From contig PCUU01000041.1 of the NCBI GenBank assembly GCA_002786855.1, positions 1 through 64,000 on the forward strand: a stretch of DNA of 64,000 bases, written 5' to 3'. A model generated the notes under the pieces. The model was not told the DNA's origin. It saw only the letters and a list, made by a program, of their open reading frames with translations, and did not search any database. This document shows, piece by piece, positions 53,565 through 63,855 of the stretch; within the stretch, counting starts at the first letter, position 1; every line of letters starts with the position of its first letter. Source of the DNA: Cytophagales bacterium CG12_big_fil_rev_8_21_14_0_65_40_12. GTDB lineage: Bacteria > Bacteroidota > Bacteroidia > Cytophagales > Cyclobacteriaceae. Both the position numbers and the translations under genes were made by a program.

Positions 53565-55010
53565 CTATAAATCCGCTACTACTGTTATACTAACCGCTTC
53601 TGCCATCAATTGATCATGCACTACCTTAGCGGCTTTTCTACCTTCTGCAATGGCCCAAACCACTAAAGATTGACCTCTGCGACTATCGCCTGCTGCATAA
53701 AACTTCGGATGGCTGGTTTTAAAGTTGGTAGTTTGAAGATTTCCTCGACTGTCTAAAGCCAGTTTCATTTCTTCTACTAGACCAGAAGGATCAGTATGGC
53801 TAAAGCCGATGGCAAGGAGCGCCAAATCACAGGGAAGAATCTTTGAACTTCCTTCTCTTTCTTTGAATTTAAATTGGCCCTTATCAATCCATTCAATTTC
53901 AACCATTTCTATGGCTTTCAATTGACCCGCTTCACCAATGAATCTTTTGGTCAACATGGACCATTCACGGTCGACACCTTCTTCATGGGAAGATGAGGTA
54001 TTCAACACCATTGGCCATTCTGGCCAAGGATTTTCAGTAGAACGCGCTGTAGCTGGCTTGTCCAAAAGTTCAATTTGCAAGACGGAAGCCGCTTTTTGGC
54101 GATTCGAAGTACCTACACAATCGGCACCCGTATCACCTCCTCCAATTACCACCACATGTTTTCCTTCAGCATTGAATCTGGGCTGTATTACATCTATTTC
54201 TTTTCCGTTCTTCTGATTTTGATGACTCAAGAAAGGCATAGCAAACTCCACTCCTTTCAAATCTCTTCCCTCAATTTGCATATCTCTAGGAATGGTGGAA
54301 CCCGTACAAAGTACTACCGAATCGTATTCAGCTGCTAAAGTTCCACCCGTGATATCGGTACCTACGTGAATGCCTGTTTTAAAAACAACTCCAGAGGCCT
54401 TCATCAAGTCTACCCTTCTCTCAACCACCGATTTAGCCAATTTAAAATCAGGGATTCCGTAGCGTAAAAGTCCGCCTAGCTGCGCATCACGCTCATAAAC
54501 CACTACTTCATGTCCTTTTTTAATAAGTTCATCGGCTACCGCCAAACCAGCTGGCCCAGAACCTATTACTGCCACTTTTTTATTGGTTTTAGGTACCACA
54601 GGATGTGGCTTTTCCCAGCCTTCATCAAAAGCAGTTTCAATAATTTCTCTTTCGATATGCTCGATATTGACCGCTTGATTATTCAAACCGAGTACACAAG
54701 ATGCTTCGCAAGGTGCGGGACAGATTCTGCCTGTGAATTCTGGGAAGTTGTTGGTGCTTTTTAATATATCAAAAGCCCCTTTCCAATCACCTTGATAAAC
54801 TGCATCATTGAAATCTGGAATTTTATTTCCCAGTGGACAACCTTGATGACAAAAAGGAATGCCACAATCCATACACCTGGCTGCCTGATCTTTGTATTCC
54901 TCCTTTGGCCAAGGCAAAACAAATTCTTCAAAATGCTCAACTCTTTCGGTTGGAGCAGCATATTGTTTTTTAGCCCTAGTATGCTTTAAAAATCCTTTAA
55001 CGTCTCCCAT
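53565..55010 (-). CDS. gltD: Glutamate synthase, small subunit
   Basis: A 481-residue NADPH-dependent subunit that feeds electrons to the large subunit. The N-terminal iron-sulfur region has CMDCGIPFCHQGCPLGNKIPD and RICPAPCEASCVLG; the FAD site is VIGSGPAGLAVADEL, and the NADPH site is VVIGGGDTGADCVGTS. The C-terminus ends with the FAD-binding DSRRGQSLVVWAIAEGRKAA. Its ATG shares one base with the gltB stop codon, so translation is coupled. The pair makes two glutamates from glutamine and 2-oxoglutarate. Confidence 0.97.
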   Translation of the reverse strand: MGDVKGFLKHTRAKKQYAAPTERVEHFEEFVLPWPKEEYKDQAARCMDCGIPFCHQGCPLGNKIPDFNDAVYQGDWKGAFDILKSTNNFPEFTGRICPAPCEASCVLGLNNQAVNIEHIEREIIETAFDEGWEKPHPVVPKTNKKVAVIGSGPAGLAVADELIKKGHEVVVYERDAQLGGLLRYGIPDFKLAKSVVERRVDLMKASGVVFKTGIHVGTDITGGTLAAEYDSVVLCTGSTIPRDMQIEGRDLKGVEFAMPFLSHQNQKNGKEIDVIQPRFNAEGKHVVVIGGGDTGADCVGTSNRQKAASVLQIELLDKPATARSTENPWPEWPMVLNTSSSHEEGVDREWSMLTKRFIGEAGQLKAIEMVEIEWIDKGQFKFKEREGSSKILPCDLALLAIGFSHTDPSGLVEEMKLALDSRGNLQTTNFKTSHPKFYAAGDSRRGQSLVVWAIAEGRKAAKVVHDQLMAEAVSITVVADL

Positions 55011-58000
55011 TATGCGTTTACTTTTGCCGTTTTTCGGCCCTCTATCACTTTCTTATACTCAGTAGGAATCACTTTCACAAAGCTCAATTTCAGATCCTCC
55101 CAATTACTCAATATCTCTATGGCTTTGATACTGGAAGTATTGCTGACATGCTCTTCTAACATCAATGAGAGGTAATTGTAGTCTTCTTCCTCGCACTCAT
55201 CAAATTCTACCAATTCCATATTGCAGTTATTAAGCAGTTCATAATTTTCGGCATAAACGTAAGCAATACCGCCACTCATACCTGCAGCGAAATTCTTACC
55301 CACATTACCAAGAATCACGACCTTTCCGCCAGTCATGTACTCGCAGCCATGATCACCTAGGCCTTCGACTACCACTTGTGCACCTGAATTTCGCACTGCA
55401 AAACGTTCTCCAGCCCGGCCGTTGACGAAGAGCTTGCCTGAGGTAGCTCCATATAAAGCTACGTTCCCAATTAAAACACTTTCATTGGCTTTGGTCTCAC
55501 TGGTGAAATTCGGATAAATGGCAATTTTACCTCCTGAAAGCCCCTTGCCCACGTAATCGTTAGCTTCTCCTTGAAGATTGAAAGAAATGCCTTTGGCAAG
55601 AAAAGCCCCGAAACTTTGACCAGCGACACCTTTGAAATCAATTTTTATAGAATCTTCTGAAAGTCCACCTGGCCCATACTTGTTAACCAATTGACCAGAA
55701 AGCATCGCTCCTGTTGATCGATTTTGCGTGCTGATTGGAAGTGTGAATTCTACTTTAGAAGCCTTTTGAAAAGCTTCATTAGACATTTCTATAAGAGTTC
55801 TGTCTAGAACATCGTCTAATTTATGATCTTGTTTTTCGGTTCTACATTGAAGTTTTCCGTTGCCAATAAATTCATTGTACAACAAAGGCGTCAAATCAAT
55901 GCTGCCCGCTCTTTCGTTGGCTTTGGACCTATTGAATTTCAACAGATCAGTTCTTCCTACCAATTGATTAATGGTTGGCACTCCCAATTCTGCCATAATC
56001 TCTCTTAATTCCATGGCCATAAACTGGAAGAAGTTGACAATGTCTTCGACCCTGCCAGTGAACATTTTTCTGAGCTCTGGGTTTTGAGTCGCCACACCAA
56101 CAGGACAAGTGTTCAAATGACACTTTCTCATCATGACACAGCCTTCAACTACCAAAACTGCTGTAGCTACACCCCATTCTTCAGCACCTAGCATGGTGGC
56201 AATAGCAAGATCTCTTGCCGTTCTTATTTGCCCGTCAGTCTGTAATCTGACACGATTTCTGAGGTTGTTTTTAAGCAAGGTTTGATGTGCTTCCGCCAAA
56301 CCGATTTCCCAAGGAATTCCAGCATGATGAATTGAGCTCAATGGTGAGGCCCCAGTTCCACCATCGTGACCGGAAATTAAAATGGCATCGGCATTGGCTT
56401 TGGCCACTCCTGCAGCGATGGTGCCAACCCCAGCTTCGGCCACCAATTTGACATTGATATCAGCGGCTGCATTCGTATTTTTTAAATCGTAAATCAATTG
56501 TGCCAAATCCTCAATAGAATAGATATCGTGATGAGGCGGTGGAGAAATAAGCGTTACACCAGGAGTCGAATGTCTGATTCGAGCGATATTTTCATCTACT
56601 TTTTGCCCAGGAAGTTGACCTCCTTCACCGGGTTTTGCTCCTTGAGCAATTTTGATTTGAATTTCATCGGCATTCATTAAATAGTGCGCTGTGACTCCAA
56701 ATCGGCCAGAAGCTACTTGCTTAATGGCTGAACGGGCAAGGAAGCCATCTTTATCTACTTTAAATCTCTCTGCATCTTCGCCACCTTCACCACTGTTCGA
56801 TTTTCCGCCAATCTTGTTCATTGCCTTCGCGATCGTAGTGTGGGCTTCTTCGGAGATAGAACCAAATGACATGGCCCCTGTGCTGAATCGTTTTAGAATG
56901 GATTCGATTGGTTCTACTTGATCAATCGGAATGGCTTGCCCTGGCTGAAAATCAAATAGACTTCTGAGGGTCACGTTGCTTTCCGCTTGATCGTTAATCT
57001 CTTCAGTGTACTTTTTGAAAAGTTCGAAGTCATTGAGCCTAGTTGATTTTTGTAAAAGATGGATTGTTTTCGGATTGAACAAATGCTTCTCTCCTTCAAC
57101 CCTCCATTGGTAAAGGCCACCGTCAGGCAAAGTTTTATTCTCGTTTGGTGCTAAAGCCAAATTATGATTGGCCAAGATTTCCTTTTCTAATTGTTCAAAG
57201 CCTTTTCCTGAAATTCTATTCGAAGTTCCGTTAAAACAAAGTGCTGTGACTTCATGGTCTAGACCTAGAATTTCGAAGATTTGGGCACTCTCGTAACTCT
57301 GTAGGGTTGAAATTCCCATCTTAGAAAGGATCTTTCTTAAGCCATAGCCAATGGCATGAATGTAACCATCAATCAATTCATTCTGACTTTCTAAAGTTTC
57401 GGCTTCTGGATTGGCTTGAATGATGGAGTTAAAAGCTAAATAAGGGCAAATTGCTACTGCGCCATAACCAATGAGCGTTGCGAAATGATGTGTTTCAAGT
57501 GCGTCACCTGCTTCTATTATTATGCTCACTTTGGCCCTTAAGCCTTTTGATAATAAGTGATGGTGAACAGCACCCGTGATCAACAGTGATGGAATGGAAA
57601 TAAAATCGTCATAAGTGACCTTGTTGGAAAGAATAAGAAGGTTCACTCCTTTATTCACTAAGTCTTCGGCTTCGTTACAGATTCTGATGATAGCAGATTT
57701 CAAATTTTCGAAATCCGACATGTACAGCGTGCGAATCATTTCAGCCTTAAAGCCATAAGATTTAATCGACTTTAGTTGGCTTAGTTCTGATGGCCTTAAT
57801 ACAGGTTGGCTGAGATATATTTTTCTGGCATGTCCCTCCTTATCCGCCAATAAGTTCTGTTGGCTACCTAAATAAACACCCAACGACATCACCGATTTTT
57901 CTCTAATAGGGTCAATGGCGGGATTACTTACTTGTGCAAAAACTTGCTTGAAATAATTCGAGATGTGTGCATTTCTTTTGGCAAAAACAGCCAATGGTGT

Positions 58001-59488
58001 GTCATTCCCCATAGAACCCACTGGTTCTGCTCCTTTATGCGCCAAAGGATTGAGGATGAATTTCAAGTCTTCTTTGGAATAGCCGAAAGTCAATTGAGAT
58101 TTTAAGATATCCGCCTCATCTACAGTAGTCCATCGATCTACTCCCTTCTCGAAGAAATCGGAATCCTTGATCAAATGTCTGTCAAGCCATTCTTGGTAAG
58201 GTTTGATTTTAGCCAGTCTTGGTTTGATTTCAGAATCACGGACAATGCGTCTTTCTTCCAAATCCACGAGTAACATTTTGCCTGGCTCTAACTTATTTCT
58301 GTAAATCACTTCATCCGGATCCAAAGGCAATACGCCAGTTTCCGAAGCAAAAACAATGTGATTATCCTTGGTAACACTATATCGTGTTGGTCTTAGACCG
58401 TTTCTGTCAATACAAGCACCTAATTTCTTTCCATCTGTAAAACAAATTGCTGCAGGGCCATCCCATGGCTCCATTAAGGTGGAGTGGAATTGATAAAACG
58501 ATTTTATTTCTTCACTTAAATCACTTTCTACCCAAGCTGGAGGAATTAACATGGCCATTACTTGCTCCACACTTCGACCACCACGGATCAATAATTCCAC
58601 AACGAAATCCAGATTAGCAGAATCTGAAAATGCCATGTTACAGATGGGTGAAAGGGCTTCAATCTCTCTTTTCGAGAATCCAGCAATGTCTAAGAGCGAT
58701 TCTCTAGAACGCATTTTGTTCACATTGCCTTTAATGGTATTGATTTCACCATTATGAGCAACAAATCGGAACGGCTGGGCCAATCTCCATTCGGGGAAAG
58801 TATTGGTGGAGTAGCGAGAATGGACGATAGCAAATGCCGTTTTAAAGTTAGTTTCTCTCAAATCAAGATAATATTCGGCTAGCTGAGAAGTCCTTAATTC
58901 TCCTTTATAGATAATCGTTCTTGTCGAAAACGATACAAAATAGAACTCTTTGCTAATAGCAGCTTCGGTAATCTTGCGCTCCACCGTTTTTCTAACAATG
59001 AACAGCTTACGCTCCACCTCATCTCTGCTCAGCGAATTGGCCTTTACAAACAACTGAATAATATCTGGCTCATTCTCCAAGGCAATTTTCCCTAGACAAT
59101 CAGCATTCACAGGCACTTTTCTAACCCAGATCGTTTCGAAACCAAAGGTGTCCAACATTTTATTTAGTATAACCAAACAAGCTTGGGCCAACTTTTCTTC
59201 CTTAGGGAGAAAAATCATCCCAATACCATAGTTACTGCGCTCGTAAAGTTGAATACCCTGTTTGCTTGCTTCAGCTTTAAAAAACTCAAAAGGAATTTGA
59301 ACTGTGATCCCTGCGCCATCGCCAGTTTCACCGTCCGCAGCAACTCCCCCGCGATGTTCCATATTTTCAAGCATCAACAAGCCTTTCTTTAAAGTCTCGT
59401 GGCTACTCTCATTATCTATGTTCGCGATGAAGCCTATTCCGCAGGCATCTTTTTCATATTCGCTTGAATACAATCCTTTATTCGTCAT
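55010..59488 (-). CDS. gltB: Glutamate synthase, large subunit
   Basis: About 1492 residues. I prefer the ATG at 59488 (MTNKGLYSS) to a GTG 39 bp upstream: it gives a normal 15-residue propeptide before the catalytic Cys16 in KDACGIGFI, which becomes the N-terminal nucleophile of the class II glutaminase. A central domain, the FMN/synthase barrel (GEGGEDAERF, AGVGTIAAGVAKANAD, SGHDGGTGASP), the 3Fe-4S Cys set (CVMMRKCHLNTCPVGV) and the C-terminal GXGXG beta-helix follow in the usual order. Operon gltB-gltD. Confidence 0.97.
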   Translation of the reverse strand: MTNKGLYSSEYEKDACGIGFIANIDNESSHETLKKGLLMLENMEHRGGVAADGETGDGAGITVQIPFEFFKAEASKQGIQLYERSNYGIGMIFLPKEEKLAQACLVILNKMLDTFGFETIWVRKVPVNADCLGKIALENEPDIIQLFVKANSLSRDEVERKLFIVRKTVERKITEAAISKEFYFVSFSTRTIIYKGELRTSQLAEYYLDLRETNFKTAFAIVHSRYSTNTFPEWRLAQPFRFVAHNGEINTIKGNVNKMRSRESLLDIAGFSKREIEALSPICNMAFSDSANLDFVVELLIRGGRSVEQVMAMLIPPAWVESDLSEEIKSFYQFHSTLMEPWDGPAAICFTDGKKLGACIDRNGLRPTRYSVTKDNHIVFASETGVLPLDPDEVIYRNKLEPGKMLLVDLEERRIVRDSEIKPRLAKIKPYQEWLDRHLIKDSDFFEKGVDRWTTVDEADILKSQLTFGYSKEDLKFILNPLAHKGAEPVGSMGNDTPLAVFAKRNAHISNYFKQVFAQVSNPAIDPIREKSVMSLGVYLGSQQNLLADKEGHARKIYLSQPVLRPSELSQLKSIKSYGFKAEMIRTLYMSDFENLKSAIIRICNEAEDLVNKGVNLLILSNKVTYDDFISIPSLLITGAVHHHLLSKGLRAKVSIIIEAGDALETHHFATLIGYGAVAICPYLAFNSIIQANPEAETLESQNELIDGYIHAIGYGLRKILSKMGISTLQSYESAQIFEILGLDHEVTALCFNGTSNRISGKGFEQLEKEILANHNLALAPNENKTLPDGGLYQWRVEGEKHLFNPKTIHLLQKSTRLNDFELFKKYTEEINDQAESNVTLRSLFDFQPGQAIPIDQVEPIESILKRFSTGAMSFGSISEEAHTTIAKAMNKIGGKSNSGEGGEDAERFKVDKDGFLARSAIKQVASGRFGVTAHYLMNADEIQIKIAQGAKPGEGGQLPGQKVDENIARIRHSTPGVTLISPPPHHDIYSIEDLAQLIYDLKNTNAAADINVKLVAEAGVGTIAAGVAKANADAILISGHDGGTGASPLSSIHHAGIPWEIGLAEAHQTLLKNNLRNRVRLQTDGQIRTARDLAIATMLGAEEWGVATAVLVVEGCVMMRKCHLNTCPVGVATQNPELRKMFTGRVEDIVNFFQFMAMELREIMAELGVPTINQLVGRTDLLKFNRSKANERAGSIDLTPLLYNEFIGNGKLQCRTEKQDHKLDDVLDRTLIEMSNEAFQKASKVEFTLPISTQNRSTGAMLSGQLVNKYGPGGLSEDSIKIDFKGVAGQSFGAFLAKGISFNLQGEANDYVGKGLSGGKIAIYPNFTSETKANESVLIGNVALYGATSGKLFVNGRAGERFAVRNSGAQVVVEGLGDHGCEYMTGGKVVILGNVGKNFAAGMSGGIAYVYAENYELLNNCNMELVEFDECEEEDYNYLSLMLEEHVSNTSSIKAIEILSNWEDLKLSFVKVIPTEYKKVIEGRKTAKVNA

Positions 59489-59690
59489 TCCGTATATCGT
59501 TTGCAGTAATTTGGCGCTAGATTTCACGTGCCACCCGTAAAAAGTAGCATCTTAGGCCTCGATTTATAATGAATGTAAAAATCTGAGTCAAGATGCCAAT
59601 TCAAGAAAGTCTCGCTCATATGACATTCAAACGAGGTCAAAAAGCCTCTATTTAATTAATAATCAATTAGTTACACCATTATTTTATAGG

Positions 59691-61232
59691 ATGTCCAAAA
59701 ACTCAGGAGAGCGTTTGCTATTCGACCTTATTCACTCGCTTACTAAATCAGAAAAGCGAAGTTTTAAGCTTTATGTCAATAAATCTGGCGATGTGGGCGG
59801 TGCCAAGTACATGAAGATTTTTGATATCATGGAAAAGCTCAATGATTATGATGAAGCGTTGATTCTAGCCAAATTACCGGGCATGACCAAGCCGCAATTC
59901 TCTAATCAAAAAGCCCATTTATATGGTTTAGTTCTGGCGAGTTTAAGGGTCAATAGCCTGAAGCAAGACATTGACATCCATTTAAGGGAACAGTTAGATT
60001 ATATTCGAGTGCTTTATAAAAAAGGCCTTTATGATCAAAGTTTGCGACTTTTGACCAGGGCCAAAAACATTACTGGCGACTACAGAAAAGACCTTTTTCA
60101 AATTGCCATTCTTGACTACGAGAAGCAAATCAGGTCGCAACAGGTATTTGATCTAGAAGAAGAATACATAGATCAACTCGATCGTGAGTATCGCCTATCG
60201 ATGAAGCGCTTTGATAATGTGCAGCAGTTTTTCACATTGGCCATTAAAATGAAAGCCCGATTTATTGAGCGAGGAATGGCCAAAAGTGATACTGAAATCA
60301 ATAACCTTAAAGCATTATTCTATACACAACTGCCAGACTACGAGGAATCTAAACTTGCTTTTAACGAGAAGTTCTATCTGTACCGTGCCTTTTACTGGTT
60401 CTCCTACCTCACTTACGATTTCCCGTCTTGCATCATTTATGCTGAAAAATGGGTGAAGATTTTTGAGGAAACTGGTCTCGATCAGAAAAGAAGGGCTGGC
60501 TACCTAAAAGGAATGAACCGATTGTTGCAATCTACTTTTAGAGTCAATGCAAAAACGCAGTTCTGCAAATACTATGAGCACTTCTTGAATTTCGAGAAAT
60601 CGCAATTCAGCAGTATGGCGAGTAATACTCAAATGCTTTTACTCAAATACAAAGCCATCCAAACCTTCAATATGGTTTTCCTTACTGCTGAATTTGAGCA
60701 GCATCAGCCAATGATTGAAGCCATGCTCAAGGAGATTGAAGCCAACGAAGAAGTGTTTGACAAGCACAATCGCACTGTGATTTACTACAAGGCAGGCGTC
60801 TATTTCTTTGCACTAGAAGACTACGAAAAATCGAATTTCTACTTCAATAAACTTATTCAAGATGGCGATAAAATCAGAAGTGATTTGAAGGGTTTTGCGC
60901 GCATCATTAGCCTTATTATGGACTATGAAATGGCCAATGAGGGTAATTTAGACCGAAAACTGAAATCTGCTTATGGCTATTTAAGCCAACAGCAAAACCT
61001 TGGGGAATTCCAGACCGCAATTTTAGATTTCCTTCAAGACCTTGGTAAATTCTATCCTCAAGAAATCAAGAAAGGCTTTAAAAGCTTGAAGGCTCAATTA
61101 GAAGAACTAGAAAAAGACCGTTTTGCGAAAAAGACATTGCTTTACTTCGATATCATCAGTTGGTTAGATGCAAAAATCGCAGACAAAAGCTTTGCAGAAA
61201 TTGTAAGAGAGAAAGTGGCGGGTTATAGTTGA
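59691..61232 (+). CDS. Helical-repeat protein of unknown function
   Basis: A 513-residue soluble protein without signal peptide. It is almost wholly helical, with TPR-like pairs such as YKKGLYDQSLRLLTRAKNITGDY and KAGVYFFALEDYEKSNFYFNKLIQDGDKI. The front LLFDLIHSLTKSEKRSFKLYVN is a characteristic opening of a family found in Bacteroidetes; no activity is known. A scaffold role is likely. It is divergent from gltB and ends in a heptanucleotide repeat. Confidence 0.7.
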   Translation: MSKNSGERLLFDLIHSLTKSEKRSFKLYVNKSGDVGGAKYMKIFDIMEKLNDYDEALILAKLPGMTKPQFSNQKAHLYGLVLASLRVNSLKQDIDIHLREQLDYIRVLYKKGLYDQSLRLLTRAKNITGDYRKDLFQIAILDYEKQIRSQQVFDLEEEYIDQLDREYRLSMKRFDNVQQFFTLAIKMKARFIERGMAKSDTEINNLKALFYTQLPDYEESKLAFNEKFYLYRAFYWFSYLTYDFPSCIIYAEKWVKIFEETGLDQKRRAGYLKGMNRLLQSTFRVNAKTQFCKYYEHFLNFEKSQFSSMASNTQMLLLKYKAIQTFNMVFLTAEFEQHQPMIEAMLKEIEANEEVFDKHNRTVIYYKAGVYFFALEDYEKSNFYFNKLIQDGDKIRSDLKGFARIISLIMDYEMANEGNLDRKLKSAYGYLSQQQNLGEFQTAILDFLQDLGKFYPQEIKKGFKSLKAQLEELEKDRFAKKTLLYFDIISWLDAKIADKSFAEIVREKVAGYS

Positions 61233-61301
61233 GACGGAAGACCGAAGACCGAAGTCGGAAGACCGAAGTCGGAAGAACGAAGATCGAAGAACGAAGAACG
61301 A
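61232..61301. repeat. Ten heptanucleotide repeats right behind a stop codon
   Basis: Ten consecutive 7-base units of the form AG-N-N-CG-A (AGACCGA, AGTCGGA, AGAACGA, AGATCGA) begin at the last base of the TGA stop codon. They lie between convergent genes, where slippage would not change a protein. Confidence 0.85.
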
Positions 61302-61410
61302 ATTAAAGGTCGGTACTGAAGGTCAGAGCATTCCCCGCTTGCTTTGATCAAACTGTTTATTAAACACTTCAACGCATAAAACCCCAACACTTCAGCACCT
61401 CAACACTTAA

Positions 61411-63069
61411 TCACTTCGCAAACATTGGTGGATGCTTTTCATCAAAGTCGGTAGCTTGCTGAAATGCCTTGGCCAAGGCCAGGATCGATCCTTCATCATA
61501 TAAATTTCCAATCAAAGTAAAGCTGGTCGGACGATTTCGCTTATCAAACCCATTGGGTACACTGATCACGGGATGACCAGTTAAATTTGTGATCAAAAGC
61601 TGGTTTCCTCTAAAGGTTTGAGCAATAATGACATCATATTGACTGAACAAAGCATTCACTTCTTCAATCATTTCTCTTCTCACCCGGTTGGACTGCAAAT
61701 ATTCTACGGCAGGAATAAAACGTGCTTGACGCAATGAATTGGCCCTTGAACCTCTTGTTTGTTCCACCATACTATCCACATTGCCCGAACGCACGAGGTC
61801 ATCGAAGAAAGCCCCTGATTCAGCCCGAAGAATGATATCGAATACTTCATAAGGGTAATCCTTTGGCAATTCAATGGCAGTTGGCTCAATGCCCATGGTT
61901 TTGAATACTTCCAAAGAAGCCCTTAAATTATCGCCTATAGCCGAAGAATCTGCATCAATGTCCTTTTTCAGGTAGGCCACTTTCAATTGATTTGGAGCTT
62001 TGCTTGAATGATTGAAAGGAACGTTATTGGTCGTTGGATCTTTCGGGTCTTTACCATAAATGGCATCGAAAACAATTTCGCAATCTTCGGCCGACCTGCA
62101 CAGTGGCCCCACTTTGTCCATTGACCAGCTTAGGCTCATAACGCCATATCGACTCACGCGACCATAAGTCGGTCTAAGCCCTGTCACCCCATTTCTAGTT
62201 GCGGGTGAAGTAATTGATCCTAAAGTTTCTGTACCTAGAGCAAAAGCGACCAAGCCTGCCGAAGTAGCCGAACCCGAACCTGCCGAAGAGCCACTTGCTC
62301 CCTGGCTTAAATCCCATGGGTTTTTAGTCTTACCGCCAAACCAAACATCTCCCCTGGCCAATGAGCCTGACACCAATTTTGCCACAAGCACCGCTCCCTG
62401 ATCTTCCAACATTTTCACTACAGTTGAGGTATAGTTGATCATTTGACTTTGATAAGGCGCAGCACCCCAAGTAGTTGGATAACCTTCTACGGCCATTAAA
62501 TCCTTTACGCCATAAGGTATACCATGAAGAATGCCCCGGTAATTCCCAGCTGCGATTTCATCGTCTGCCCTTTGTGCCTGCTTTAAAGCCAAATCTTCGG
62601 TCAATGTAATTACGCTCTGAAGTTGCCCATCAAAACGTTTGATTCTTGAAATATAAAGTTGGGTCAACTTTAAAGAGGTAATCTTTTTGTTCTTGATCAA
62701 TGAAGCCAATTGCGGAATCGTATAAAATGCAACTTCTTCTAAATCAGCAGGTAATTCAACATTATTGTCAACAACATAAACAAGATCGCTTTCTTGTTTG
62801 GGAAATTCGAAACCCACAGGATGTGGATCAAAAACCATAGAAGGGAAAGTCTCACTTGATATTTGGTATTTTCTCAAACTATCATATCCTTCTTTATTTC
62901 TACCTAAGTACTGATACATGGTATCAACAGCTGCCTTTTCAAAATAAAGCCCCATAAGCTTCTGGCTACTTCTGATATCTCTTTTAGTAAAACCGTATTC
63001 ATTGGTTTTACAACCATAAAAGACCGAAAGACAAAATACCATTAAGGACAATTTGAATGTATTTTTCAT
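61411..63069 (-). CDS. Exported amidase-signature enzyme
   Basis: A 552-residue amidase with a lipoprotein-like or Sec signal (MVFCLSVFYGCKT). The Ser-cisSer-Lys triad is visible: Lys in PYGVKDLMAVEGY, the cis-Ser in QGASGSSAGSGSATSAGLV, and the nucleophile Ser in TETLGSITSPA. The C-terminal half includes the typical VISVPNGFDKRNRPTSFTLIG. It would hydrolyse an amide in the periplasm; relatives act on peptide amides or fatty amides. It follows the TspO-like gene by 24 bp. Confidence 0.92.
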   Translation of the reverse strand: MKNTFKLSLMVFCLSVFYGCKTNEYGFTKRDIRSSQKLMGLYFEKAAVDTMYQYLGRNKEGYDSLRKYQISSETFPSMVFDPHPVGFEFPKQESDLVYVVDNNVELPADLEEVAFYTIPQLASLIKNKKITSLKLTQLYISRIKRFDGQLQSVITLTEDLALKQAQRADDEIAAGNYRGILHGIPYGVKDLMAVEGYPTTWGAAPYQSQMINYTSTVVKMLEDQGAVLVAKLVSGSLARGDVWFGGKTKNPWDLSQGASGSSAGSGSATSAGLVAFALGTETLGSITSPATRNGVTGLRPTYGRVSRYGVMSLSWSMDKVGPLCRSAEDCEIVFDAIYGKDPKDPTTNNVPFNHSSKAPNQLKVAYLKKDIDADSSAIGDNLRASLEVFKTMGIEPTAIELPKDYPYEVFDIILRAESGAFFDDLVRSGNVDSMVEQTRGSRANSLRQARFIPAVEYLQSNRVRREMIEEVNALFSQYDVIIAQTFRGNQLLITNLTGHPVISVPNGFDKRNRPTSFTLIGNLYDEGSILALAKAFQQATDFDEKHPPMFAK

Positions 63070-63093
63070 GCTTATAGTTAGCTAAAATAAATA

Positions 63094-63849
63094 TTACCTC
63101 ACCATCTTTTTAGACCATCGCCTTGCGATACTCAATACAATCAAGGTCATACCGAGCAGGGAGATCAACGCAATTAGATTATACCCATCGGGTGATTGAA
63201 TTTTTTGTGCTTTATGAATACCAAACAAGGCCCAAATCACTACCATTCCAAAAGCATAATTTCTCAATTTATGACTGAACCACATGGCCAACAAAGTAGC
63301 AATGGCAATCATGGCAATAGTAAATGGTATTTGAAAATTCACCCCTACTTCAAGGGTGTGCAACCAAGCTGAAACATTGGCAATGGTGGCCACTGAAATC
63401 CAACCTAGGTACACCGAAAAATTAATGTACTCGAAGTAATTCCCCTTGGAGGTCATTCTCTTTTTTCTGCTTTCAATGACTCCATAAACCAAACTTGAAA
63501 GCATTAAAAGCATCACTACAACTGATATTGACAATAATTTATAATGCCATGTACAAAGCCAAGCTACATTGAGCAGACACACCAATATGAATACAAGAAT
63601 ATGCTTTGAATTGATTGTTTCAGGAGATTTAACCAGCTTATACAGCTGAAGCCCACAGAAGACAGTATTGAGTAAGTAGATAATGCCCCAAATGGAAAAG
63701 GTAAAGCCAGCTGGAGTAAACAGCGTTGTATAGAGTGCCGAAAGTTCGCCAGTGCCCACATCGTTCAATTGACCACTACCTGCCAAGTAATTCACAAACA
63801 AGGTGAAAGCAAAGGCCACAATCGTGAGTATCACCAAAACTATTTTCAT
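63094..63849 (-). CDS. TspO/MBR-like membrane protein
   Basis: A 251-residue protein with seven predicted helices. The front segment FTPAGFTFSIWGIIYLLNTVF and the later Trp-rich helices (WLCTWHYKLLSISVVV; GWISVATIANVSAWLHTL) match the tryptophan-rich TspO family, which binds porphyrins or similar ligands. It is longer than the usual 160-residue TspO, as often seen in Bacteroidetes. It forms a unit with the amidase gene and starts six bases after the upstream partial gene. Confidence 0.78.
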   Translation of the reverse strand: MKIVLVILTIVAFAFTLFVNYLAGSGQLNDVGTGELSALYTTLFTPAGFTFSIWGIIYLLNTVFCGLQLYKLVKSPETINSKHILVFILVCLLNVAWLCTWHYKLLSISVVVMLLMLSSLVYGVIESRKKRMTSKGNYFEYINFSVYLGWISVATIANVSAWLHTLEVGVNFQIPFTIAMIAIATLLAMWFSHKLRNYAFGMVVIWALFGIHKAQKIQSPDGYNLIALISLLGMTLIVLSIARRWSKKMVR

Positions 63850-63855
63850 AATGCT

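Noticed and set aside
59489-59527. GTG start of gltB
   Set aside because: The downstream ATG gives a usual propeptide length before the catalytic Cys.
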